A DNA stretch of 64,000 nucleotides, from assembly GCA_963834135.1 (NCBI GenBank), contig CAWIAN010000007.1, positions 124,001 to 188,000 on the forward strand. The letters run 5' to 3'. Position 1 is the first letter of the stretch; every line of letters starts with the position of its first letter. The position numbers and the translations under genes are program-made. Below, piece by piece: positions 53,868 through 62,415 of the stretch. Under the pieces are notes generated by a model. That model saw nothing but the letters and a program-made list of their open reading frames with translations. It was not told the origin of the DNA and did no database searches. Source of the stretch: Bog-257 sp963834135 (GTDB lineage: Bacteria > Acidobacteriota > Terriglobia > Terriglobales > Acidobacteriaceae).

Positions 53868-54167
53868 GATTGTTCAGGTAGAGCTGAGCTTCAGATCAGC
53901 GTCAAGGCTCTCTGTTCTTGCTCGGCCTCGCAGCTCGCAAGAGTTTTGCGCCGGGTAATTTCGGTAGAGCTGACCTTCAGGTCAGCGTCAAGGCCCTCCG
54001 AATTTTTTCGAGTTGGCTTCAGCCGACGGCACCTTTGTACGACTGAAACCCTGTCGCGGGCTAAAGCCCGATCTCCTCAAATAGTAGCCGGTGACGCGGG
54101 CCTGAAGGCCAGCTCTACCCGTGCAAAGCTCCACCAACCAGCAACTACAGCGATGTTCCACAACCAG
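53868..54167. repeat. Three family P hairpins with different stems between pyrB and pyrC
   Basis: GGTAGAGCTGAGCTTCAGATCAG (partly paired, 53878 on), GGTAGAGCTGACCTTCAGGTCAG (from 53963) and GCGGGCCTGAAGGCCAGC with CTCTACCC (to 54121). GTTGGCTTCAGCCGAC and GGGCTAAAGCCC lie inside. No gene. Confidence 0.65.
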
Positions 54168-55076
54168 CTACGCCGCCCCGAGAGCCATGGCCAGAATCGC
54201 CATGCGCGTCTTCACGCCGTTGCGCACCTGCTCGTGAATGCACGACTGCGGCCCATCGGCGACTTCGCTGGTCAATTCCATGCCGCGAATCACCGGTCCC
54301 GGATGCATCAGGATCGCATCGGGCTTAGCCAACTTCATGCGTTGCGGCGTGATCTGGTAGTTCGCAATGTAATCTTCCACGCTGTGATGCCGTCCGGCCA
54401 GCCGCTCTTTCTGCACGCGCAGCGCCATCACCACATCGGCACCCTGCAACGCGCTATTCAGATCGTGGCTCACGGTGACGCCGGGCGCGAGCGTCGACGC
54501 AACTTCCGGCACAAAGTCCAGCGGCCCGCAGAAGATGACGTCAGCGCCAAAGCGTGAGAGCAATTCCGCATTCGAGCGCGCTACGCGGCTGTGGTAAACG
54601 TCGCCAACAATCACCACGCGCAAACCGCGCAGCTCCTTCTTGTGGTTCAGCATGGTCATCGCATCCAGCAGTCCCTGCGAAGGATGCTGATGCATACCGT
54701 CGCCCGCGTTCACGATGGGCACGTGCATGTAGCGCGACATCAGGTGCGCCGAGCCGCTGTTGGGATGGCGCATCACGATCACATCTGCGCCGATGCATTC
54801 GACGGTCCAGCCGGTATCGATCAGCGACTCGCCCTTCTCGATGCTGGACGAAGTTGCCGTAATCAGCGTGGTCACGGCTCCCAGAGCCTTGGCGGCAAAC
54901 TCGAATGACGCCCGCGTACGCGTCGACGCCTCGTAGAATAGCAACACTACGCGCTTCCCGTGCAGCAGCTTCGAAGGGCGATCCGGATTCATGCGCCGTG
55001 CCAGGCGCAAGATGGCCTCGATCTGCTCCGTCGTAAGCTGGTTGATGCTTAGCAGTGAACCCAGTTTCACCTTCAT
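54168..55076 (-). CDS. pyrB: Aspartate carbamoyltransferase catalytic subunit
   Basis: 302 residues from the ATG at 55074-55076, which overlaps the pyrR stop (ATGA). Carbamoyl phosphate is bound by EASTRTRASFEFAAKALGA; HPSQGLLDAMTM and ILMHPGPVIRGMEL are further family marks. It forms N-carbamoylaspartate. No regulatory subunit (PyrI) is near. Four-base overlap shows translational coupling to pyrR. Confidence 0.96.
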   Translation of the reverse strand: MKVKLGSLLSINQLTTEQIEAILRLARRMNPDRPSKLLHGKRVVLLFYEASTRTRASFEFAAKALGAVTTLITATSSSIEKGESLIDTGWTVECIGADVIVMRHPNSGSAHLMSRYMHVPIVNAGDGMHQHPSQGLLDAMTMLNHKKELRGLRVVIVGDVYHSRVARSNAELLSRFGADVIFCGPLDFVPEVASTLAPGVTVSHDLNSALQGADVVMALRVQKERLAGRHHSVEDYIANYQITPQRMKLAKPDAILMHPGPVIRGMELTSEVADGPQSCIHEQVRNGVKTRMAILAMALGAA

Positions 55077-55654
55077 CTCGCTTCGGGCACCCGCTCCATC
55101 ATCAGCACCTTGTCGGCGCCGTCGCTCTCGCTGAGTTTGACTTCGATACTCTGGTTGACCGTGGTCTGGATGGTGCGGCCGATAAAGCTGGCTTCGATGG
55201 GCAACTCGCGGTGACCGCGATCGATGAGCGCGCATAGTTGAATGCGGCGGGGACGGCCGTGGTCGAAGAGAGCGTCGAGGGCGGCGCGAGCGGTTCGGCC
55301 CGTATAGATCACATCGTCGACCAGCACGATGTCCTTGCCCTGGATATCGAATTCCATCTTGCTCTTTTTCACTTCGGGACGATGGCCTACGGTGGAAAGG
55401 TCGTCACGATACAGGGTGATATCGAGCGTTCCCACCGGCACGTTGGTTTTCTCAATGCGGCCCAGGATCTTGGCCAGGCGCTGCGCCAGCGGCACGCCGC
55501 GGCGCATGATCCCGACTAGTCCGAGGTTGGCGACGCCGTTATTTTTCTCGACGATTTCGTGCGCCAGGCGCACCAGGGTCCGTTCAATCTCGGATCCGGA
55601 AAGAATTTGGCCTTTCTCGCGCAGGTTGGGAGTTTCCGTGGAGGCTTTGCTCAT
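55073..55654 (-). CDS. pyrR: Bifunctional pyr operon regulator / uracil phosphoribosyltransferase PyrR
   Basis: 193 residues from the ATG at 55652-55654. The PRPP motif is VLVDDVIYTGRTARAALDAL; VGIMRRGVPLAQRLAK, YRDDLSTVGHRPEV and ALIDRGHRELPIEASFIG are PyrR signatures. In Bacillus it binds pyr mRNA and controls attenuation with UMP; here I cannot find a convincing binding loop or terminator before pyrR, so its regulatory target is open. It overlaps pyrB by four bases. A TATGAT box nine bases before the ATG suggests a very short or no leader. Confidence 0.94.
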   Translation of the reverse strand: MSKASTETPNLREKGQILSGSEIERTLVRLAHEIVEKNNGVANLGLVGIMRRGVPLAQRLAKILGRIEKTNVPVGTLDITLYRDDLSTVGHRPEVKKSKMEFDIQGKDIVLVDDVIYTGRTARAALDALFDHGRPRRIQLCALIDRGHRELPIEASFIGRTIQTTVNQSIEVKLSESDGADKVLMMERVPEAR

Positions 55655-56046
55655 GCCGCTCGAATCATACGCAATGCGCAAGCCGCGGAGCAAATGGATC
55701 ACAGATGAGTGTGAGATGAAATGCGGGCACCGGATGGTCCAGGAATGCGTTGGTCCGTCGGGGAATGACCTATTAGGATGTCCTCGCTCCGATCTGTCAG
55801 GTATCTGCCCGGTCTGTACCGTCTTGTAGCCCAGCGCGGAAGCGCTGGGTACGACGCGCTGGCAACCTATGAGCCCCTTCAGGGGCGACACATGTGCCGC
55901 CGGCTGAAGCCGGCTCAACGAGGAAAATTTGCCGCTAACCCAGCGCTTCCGCGCTGGGCTAATCACTGCGCGCTCGCCGGCTGCTGCTTCGTGCATCGCT
56001 CGGGATGAACCTTCACGTGTTTACGCGCGGGAACTCCTCACGGCGT
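55655..56046. repeat. Gap with an element bounded by 20-base inverted palindromes
   Basis: CCCAGCGCGGAAGCGCTGGG (55830-55849) is the exact reverse complement of CCCAGCGCTTCCGCGCTGGG (55939-55958), and each is itself a hairpin. Between lie CCCCTTCAGGGG and GCCGGCTGAAGCCGGC. This is family P organisation with a third stem type. No gene. Confidence 0.65.
55664..55693 (-). promoter_or_regulatory. Candidate promoter of pyrR-pyrB, short leader
   Basis: On the minus strand TTGCTC (55688-55693), 18 bases, TATGAT (55664-55669), then nine bases to the pyrR ATG. If real, the transcript would start within a few bases of the start codon, leaving no room for a PyrR attenuator in front of pyrR. Confidence 0.35.
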
Positions 56047-56778
56047 TTACCGGAATTCGCGGCGGCTGCCCTTCATCGATGCGCCCAGCGCGCCGCCGGC
56101 GGCGGTGAAGAGCACGAACACTACGCCCATGAAGATCAGCACCAGGACGATCATGGTCGCTGCGCCCTGCGGCGTGCTCATCCAGTCGACCATGTGCTGC
56201 ATGGTCTCCTGCACCTTGGGATCGGGCGCATTCGCCATCTGCTTCTTCATCTGCTCCTGCATGGCCTGCTGAAACTCTCCGCTGCCTCGGCGTCCGGCGA
56301 AGGCCGCGGTGGTGACGATGGCATTCACCACGAAGCCAATGGCGCCCGAGAGCGCTCCAAGCCTCATGCCCATACCCGGTGTGATCACCGTGCCCGGCAC
56401 TTGCCGGCGGTAGAGATTCACGCACATAGCTCCGGCACCCAGCATCCACAAGCAGCAGCCGAGTGACACGAACGGGATCGCGGTAAGAGCTGCGGCGCCA
56501 ATGCCGCACATCATTGCGCCCTTCCAAGCCAGGTTCCACTGGATCGCGTTGGCCGGCGGAGCGTAGGCGGTGCTGCCTTGCGCCCAAGGCGCGGGCGGTG
56601 GCGGAGGAGGAACCGCGCCCGGAATCATGGCGGCGGGAGGCGCGTCGGGAGCTGGCGACAAAGTCGGCTCTGGCTGGCCGCCAGCGGGCGCTACGCGAAT
56701 CTGCGGAGCCCCACAGTGTGGACAGAAGGTAGTGCCTTCAGGGATGTCGGCTTGACAGCGATAACAGGGATGTTCCAC
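56047..56778 (-). CDS. Zinc-ribbon membrane protein of unknown function
   Basis: 243 residues. The N-terminus is a zinc ribbon (CYRCQADIPEGTTFCPHCG, cysteines 5, 8, 19, 22), then a proline-rich linker (PGAVPPPPPPAPWAQ). Four hydrophobic stretches follow: MMCGIGAAALTAIPFVSLGC, LWMLGAGAMCV, GALSGAIGFVVNAIV and TMIVLVLIFMGVVFVLFTAA. A short Gln/Met-rich helix (FQQAMQEQMKKQMANA) lies before the last. Similar zinc-ribbon plus membrane arrangements are frequent in Acidobacteria; function unknown. A gap of about 270 bases with repeats separates it from the next gene. Confidence 0.8.
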   Translation of the reverse strand: MEHPCYRCQADIPEGTTFCPHCGAPQIRVAPAGGQPEPTLSPAPDAPPAAMIPGAVPPPPPPAPWAQGSTAYAPPANAIQWNLAWKGAMMCGIGAAALTAIPFVSLGCCLWMLGAGAMCVNLYRRQVPGTVITPGMGMRLGALSGAIGFVVNAIVTTAAFAGRRGSGEFQQAMQEQMKKQMANAPDPKVQETMQHMVDWMSTPQGAATMIVLVLIFMGVVFVLFTAAGGALGASMKGSRREFR

Positions 56779-56840
56779 CTGCCGAACGTTACAGGAAGCG
56801 GCGCGCGGTTAGCAACTGGCCGAAGCTTGTTGTGCTGAAA

Positions 56841-56993
56841 TCATCGATCACGCCTTCAGGCGTGCAGTCGAGATCGGTTGGATATCACGGCCTCAGCCGC
56901 TGAAGTACGAGCAGATACCTCAGGCACTAAAGCGCAACATTGAAGGGGGCCATACTATACACGCGCCTAAAGGCGCGCTCCACCCGCGCCTCA
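56841..56993. repeat. Family P repeat, CGCC-stem type
   Basis: CACGCCTTCAGGCGTG, then CCTCAGCCGCTGAAG, and finally GCGCCTAAAGGCGC with GCTCCACCC. The same order of hairpins as at 51264-51413 but inverted details, supporting one family with variable stems. Confidence 0.6.
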
Positions 56994-57054
56994 GCAGACA
57001 TCAACATCCACAGCAATGCCCCGGCCGCGGCCGGGGCATGATGCTTGAATCGGC

Positions 57055-60000
57055 TTACTGCGTTTGTGCCGAGGAGAAGGTACTTAGCACCGGAGCGTTG
57101 CCGCTCGGCAGCAGCACTACCTTCTTGGCCGAGACTACGTACATGATGCCGCCCAGGTTGCCGACCATCGCATTCACTACGGCGCGGCCACTGGCGTCGA
57201 CCGAATACGTTGACGTCAGGTTCTGCTCGCCTGGCCCTGACGGAGCGCTGTAGAACTGGATACCGTTCAGATTGCCGTTTCCGTCAGCCTGGAAGAAGCT
57301 TACAGCGTCGGTGATCGCGGCTTCGACAGGCGTGAGCGTTCCGCCAACGTAGACACCGTTGATCGATTGCTGTCCGAGCGGCGGAATCGAGGTCTGCTGC
57401 TCGATCACACCGGAGAGCACGCTGTTGTCCTGTCCGACGGCGAAGCCTTGATCGAAATTGAACAGGTAGAGGATGGGAGAACTTGCGCCGAGTCCCGTGG
57501 AGGTGACTCGACCCGTGGGCTCTACGTTGTAGCTCCCCTGCAGGGTCTGCCGAGTCAACGTACCACCCTGGTTTTCGTCGAGCGAAGTGCTGCCTCCGCC
57601 TCCGCCATTCCAGTTGGCTACTCCAAGGACCGACGTCGGCCACCGGGCTGCCTCCGTTGGGAGCGAGGCCGTTCATCTCGAGGATGGTGTTGCCGTTCAG
57701 CGCGGCGTCGGTGAAGTTGGTAGCGGGTTGCGCTTGAATCGTGCCCAGCGTCCACGGGTCGTCTGCGTTCAACGGATCGGTACCGATGAGGATGAGCTGT
57801 CCGTTCGAAACGACGTAATAGGCGTAATGGTTGGTGATGCCGCCGGGGAACGCGAACGACGCCTGGCCGCGACCATTGGCACTGACCGTCGAGAAGCTTC
57901 CAGAGAAGGTGCGGTTCGCGAGCGTGCCGTTATCGTTCACGTCCTCCTCGCCCGTGGGAACAATGCCGGGCGACGACACGTTGAAAGCGCCAGCCTTGGC
58001 GTAACGCTGCATGCTGCCGTTCGCACCGTTCGATCCGAAGGCGTAATTGCCGATGGCAGGCGGATGGAAGGCGTCCGTACTCTGTACCAAGAAGACGCCC
58101 GAGCCGCGGGTTTGCGGATCGGTGTTATTCAGGATGAGTTGTCCGTTTCCGACGTTCGACAGCGAGATGCTGAAGTTCATCTGCCCCAGCGACGCGACAT
58201 TGAACTGCATCGTACCCAATCCGTCCGCCTGCACCGTATAGCTTCCGCTGAACGGATAGCCGGTGGGTGGACCAGCTGCAAGGCTGCTGATGTCGAGTAC
58301 TCCCGTCTGCACCACGCCGCTACCGTTGGCGATAAAGCTGCCGGCCATGAAGAAGGGCTCGCCATTGCTGTAGCCGCTCAACGTGAAGGCGTAGTGACCG
58401 TTCAATCCGCCAAGGTTAGGGGCAGCGTTGATCACGATCTGAAGATTCGCTTGCGCGAAGGCACCCGCCGAGTCCGCGACCTGGATCTGGAACAGCGATG
58501 TGCCCGGCGTGGTCGGCGTGCCGGAGATGAGCCCGCTCCCCGCGTCGAGAGTGAGTCCTGCCGGCAGCGACCCGGAGATCACGCTCCAGGTATAAGGCGG
58601 CGTGCCACCCGCGGCGCCCAGCGTCGCGTTGTAGGCAACGCTCTGCGTCCCGTTGGGCAGGCTCTGGGTGGTGATGATCAGCGTGCCCTGAATTACGGTG
58701 AGGCTTAGATTCGCGTTCGCAGTGTTGTTGAACTGATCGGTGACCTGCACGGTGATGGGGTAGGTGCCGGCTGTTGCCGGAATGCCGCTGATGACGCCCG
58801 CACTACTGATCGTCAAGTTAGGCGGCAGAGTTCCCGAGGTGATGACCCAGGTGTATGGCGGCTCGCCGCCGGTAGCCTGAAGCTGCGTCGAATATTGCTG
58901 TCCTGTGGTTGCCTGCGGCAGTTGAGTCGTGGTCACGCTTAAGGGACCAAGGGGTGCCATGTATCCGGAGAGATCCAGCAACAGGTTCGTCAATCCGGAA
59001 GCATAGGCGTCGATTGAGCCGCCCGCAGTTCCAACGATCGCCATGTTCGAGGTGAACGCACCGTCGATGGCATTCAAAGTGGAAGCCAGCGGTAGAGTGC
59101 CGTCCGGCCACAGCGTCAGAAATCCCAGACGCGCCTGCGGCAACGCCGTGGCGTTCATCACGTATCCGGCTGCGCTGCTGGGCGGCTGGCAAGCGCTGCC
59201 TGCGATGTTGAAGGTCTGCTGGCCGGTAAAAGCTCCAATGGTTTGCCGCGTGTCTATCGCCCGGCAAGGAGTCAGCGAATTGAATGCCAGCCCGTCCGTC
59301 GGAGTCGCCTGCGCGAAGTAGCCGTCAATGTCGATGACCAGGTCGGTGCTGTCCGAAGGATAGACGGCGATCTCGCCACTAGTTCCGTTCGCTGGCAGCA
59401 ACGCGGCGTTAGCCACGATCGTTCCGGTCGGATCGTTCAGCGTTGAGACGGTTGGCCGCGGACCACCGGCAGGCCATACCGTCAGATAACCCAGCCGATG
59501 TCCCGGCGGGTTGGGAATCGCGGTGAAGTTCAGCGAATACGCCTGCGCGCTGTCAGGAATACCGCAGGGAGTCGAAAAGACGGGGAAGTCGGCTTCCTGT
59601 CCGCCGGGCAAAGGTCCGCCGCCGCCACGCGTGTCGGCCAGACGGCAAGGCGTGGGCAGAGCGTAGTAGGCGTATGCCGCAGAATTCGCGGGCTCGAAGT
59701 AGCCATTCACGTCGAGAATAACGTCAGCGGTGTCGGTGACGAAGATACTCACGCTAGTGTGGCTGTTGCCTCCGCCGACAACGATAGCCGCGTTGGCCTT
59801 GATGCGGCCGTCATGCGAATTCATCAGCGAGATGGTCGGTTGAGGTAGGCCAGTCGGCCAGATTGTGAGATAGCCAAGGAAGCCGTGCGGTACCACCGTC
59901 ACGTTGAGCGAGAAAGCTGAGCCGGGATTTAGAGTCTGCGGGCAATGAGCGGTCAGCGCCAGGGCTGCCAGATCGAACGGCTGTGAGGTTCCACCCTGAA

Positions 60001-60142
60001 TGGGGTTCTGCGATTGCCTGGTGTCCAATACCCGGCAGGGCGCAAGGGGAACGAACTGCATGGCCTGCGACTGTGCCAGGATCGGCATGGTGATCGATAA
60101 CATTGCCACAGCAGACAACACGGCAAACCGGACCGTTCGCAT
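57055..60142 (-). CDS. Large secreted protein: three PCR-DTR modules, two Ig-like domains and GxYxFxLSG repeats, frameshifted
   Basis: About 1029 codons from the ATG at 60140-60142, preceded by GGAGAG. Signal peptide to MPILAQSQA. Three copies of a module of about 120 residues follow (residues 28-395): FVPLAPCRVLDTR ... FLGYLTIWPTGLPQPT ... ANAAIVVGG ... DVILDVNGYF, each with PCR, DTR, LGYLT-WP and D-GYF. Two Ig-like domains (LPQATTGQQYSTQLQATGG, PPYTW ... LPPNLTIS) come next, then GxYxFxLSG repeats shared with the lipoprotein at 21302-23041. Near 57620-57640 the frame shifts by one extra base (DVVLGVANWNGG). The C-terminus continues to 57055. Probably surface exposed; no enzymatic motif seen. 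Confidence 0.85.
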
Positions 60143-60619
60143 AGGACTCTCCGCTAATCCGCAATGAAACATGTGAGTTCTCCCGAGGTGCCAAGCGCTG
60201 GGCTGGCAAAACACGGTTTAGCACTTTTCGGGAGCAGGTTTTTGATTAGATCGGGTTGACCATACACCTGAGTGTTGGTGGTTGCAATACTGCAAATGCA
60301 TTACGCGGAGTGGAAGTTCCTGAGTTGGTACGGTTTCGTTGCGGAACGGGCGGCAGGAGATCATTAAGGGAACCGTTGGCGCGAAGGTGTCGGGAGCGTC
60401 GAGCGCCTTTTCCTTCTTGCGGGTGTCATCCTGAGCGGTGGCGGCCAGGGTTTGGACGCCGAGTCGAAGGACCGCTACCAAGATCAAGCTGCCTGCTGGG
60501 AATAGCGGTGCCCTCGGCTTCGCTCGGGGGGCAGGCTCTTCGGCTGCGTTCGCTCGCTTCGCGATTCACTCCGCTCAGGATGACAACCACAAATCAATGC
60601 GCCTTCAGCTGACCTGCTC
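60143..60619. repeat. Gap with a family D repeat
   Basis: 60422-60589 begins TGTCATCCTGAGCGGTGG, contains GTCGAAGGACCGCTA, and ends CCGCTCAGGATGACAACC, so it is one long unit with inverted ends. 60143-60420 shows no gene; the promoter of the large secreted protein is expected here. Confidence 0.6.
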
Positions 60620-62068
60620 CTAGATCTTCTCCAACACCGCCTTCAGATATTTCCAGAAGCCCTCGACTGACGAAATCTCGACCTTCTCGTGCGGGCTATG
60701 CGGACCGACGATGGTGGGGCCGAACGACACCATTTCCATCCCAGGATATTTTTCGCCGATCACACCGCACTCCAGGCCGGCGTGCATCGCGATCAGTTCC
60801 GCCTTGTGGCCGAAGACCTCTTCGTGGACTGACTGGCACTTCTTCACGATGTCGCTGTTAGGCTCGGGCTTCCATCCGGGATAGCTGCCGGTGTTCTGAG
60901 TCTCGAAACCGGCAAGCCGGCAAACCGTAGCAACCATTTTTGCTGCGGCGATCTTGCTGCTTTCAATTGCGCTGCGCTGGCTGGTCACGATCTCCACCAC
61001 ACCGTCTTTGGTCGCGACCGTCGCCAGGTTGGTCGAGTCCTGCACCAGGCCGGGGACGTCGGGGCTCATGGCGATGACGCCGTGATGCAGGCTGGCGAGT
61101 AGATCGACGGACCGGGCTGCGTCTTCGGCGGCGAAGACTTCTTTCGGGCGGTCGACTTTCTCGACTGTGATCTGCAGGCCGGAATCGAAGCCGCCGAGGT
61201 CGGCCTTGTACTCTCCCTCGAGCTTCGTAATGTGCGCCGTCAGCTTCGCCTGATCAGCGGCATTCAGAACGATAATCGCGGAAGCTTCGCGCGGAATTGC
61301 GTTCTGCGCGCTACCACCCGTCAGATTCGCGATCTCGGCGGGCATCGCTTCCGTCACGCTCTGCAACACGCCGCCGAGAATGCGCAGCGCGTTACCGCGG
61401 CCTTCGTGAATGTCGATGCCGGAGTGGCCTCCTTTCAGGCCGGAGATCTTGATGCGAAATGCGGCGTCACCCTTTGCAGGCTGCAACGCGACCTTGCGGC
61501 GAGCCGTGGTCTTGATGCCGCCGGCGCAGCCGATGCAGAGCGTGTCCTTCATCTCGTTATCGAGATTGAGGAAGTACTTCGACTTCAGGACTCCGCCGGG
61601 GAATTCAGCCGCGCCCGTCAGTCCGGTCTCTTCGTCGATGGTGAAGACGAACTCCAGCGGACCGTGGGCGATGTCGGTGCTCTCCATGACGGCCAGCGCA
61701 GCTGCGACGCCGACACCATTGTCCGCGCCCAGCGTGGTGCCTTCGGCCTTCAGCCAATCGCCATCGCGGCGCACCTGGATACCATCGGTATCGAAGTTAA
61801 AGACCGTGCCTTCATTCTTCTCGCACACCATGTCGAGGTGGCCCTGCAGCAGCGCCATGGGCGCCGACTCGCGGCCTTTATGCGCGGGTTTGCGGATGAC
61901 CGTGTTGCCTACCTTGTCCTGTACCGACTCAAGGCCGAGGCACGAAGCCACGGAGAGAACATAGTCGCGTGCGGCTGCTTCTTTAGTTGAAGGGCGGGGA
62001 ATCGCTGCGATGGCGGCGAAGTGCTTCCAGATTGGCTTCGGTTCAAGTTCGGTAAGTGCGGGTGTCAT
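60620..62068 (-). CDS. pepD: Aminoacyl-histidine dipeptidase (PepD, M20C)
   Basis: 482 residues from the ATG at 62066-62068 with GGAG seven bases upstream. Metal ligands and catalytic residues are in LLQGHLDMVCEKN, GTTLGADNGVGVAAALAVME, TIDEETGLTGA and FLNLDNE. GGHSGIDIHEGRGNALRIL marks the lid domain. It cleaves Xaa-His dipeptides such as carnosine and is cytoplasmic. Complete, without frame breaks. A perfect 18-base palindrome precedes it. Confidence 0.95.
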   Translation of the reverse strand: MTPALTELEPKPIWKHFAAIAAIPRPSTKEAAARDYVLSVASCLGLESVQDKVGNTVIRKPAHKGRESAPMALLQGHLDMVCEKNEGTVFNFDTDGIQVRRDGDWLKAEGTTLGADNGVGVAAALAVMESTDIAHGPLEFVFTIDEETGLTGAAEFPGGVLKSKYFLNLDNEMKDTLCIGCAGGIKTTARRKVALQPAKGDAAFRIKISGLKGGHSGIDIHEGRGNALRILGGVLQSVTEAMPAEIANLTGGSAQNAIPREASAIIVLNAADQAKLTAHITKLEGEYKADLGGFDSGLQITVEKVDRPKEVFAAEDAARSVDLLASLHHGVIAMSPDVPGLVQDSTNLATVATKDGVVEIVTSQRSAIESSKIAAAKMVATVCRLAGFETQNTGSYPGWKPEPNSDIVKKCQSVHEEVFGHKAELIAMHAGLECGVIGEKYPGMEMVSFGPTIVGPHSPHEKVEISSVEGFWKYLKAVLEKI

Positions 62069-62415
62069 GATTTCTCCAGAGGTTGAAGATTAATCTTCAA
62101 TCCTACAGCTTGGACGCGGTGAAGCAGAAGAGCTTCCCATTCCGGAACACTGCGGCAGCTCCGGCACGATAATTGTTGTGGAGCAACATTTTCGTGCGCT
62201 AACGTCGATATGGTCACTTTTTTGAGTGGTGGGTAGCGGCGCGATTGCGCTCAAATGCCGTCAGGCATTCGCGCCGTGTCTGGTTTCTCCCGGCGGTCGG
62301 ACCCTATAGACCGTCTTCATCCGCAGATCCTCATCAGCCGCGCCGGCTGGCGTCCCGTGCTAGGTGAATTGGTGTCCGGGCGACAGCACGACCTTGAGTG
62401 CTGGAGTTGGTGAAG
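62069..62415. other. Gap between divergent pepD and the beta-propeller gene
   Basis: Besides the palindrome at 62083-62100, AATGCCGTCAGGCATT can form a hairpin near 62253-62268. CACTTTTTTGAGTG lies at 62214-62227. No gene or standard promoter is evident. Confidence 0.5.
62083..62100. promoter_or_regulatory. Perfect 18-base palindrome upstream of pepD
   Basis: TTGAAGATTAATCTTCAA is fully self-complementary and lies 15 bases before the pepD start codon. Length and symmetry suit a dimeric repressor site; the AT-rich centre contrasts with the GC-rich surroundings. Confidence 0.45.

Noticed and set aside
55655..55800. PyrR-binding attenuator before pyrR (GATCGGAGCGAGGAC resembles the binding loop)
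   Set aside because: The match to the consensus loop is poor, no terminator/anti-terminator pair is seen, and the best promoter lies downstream of it.
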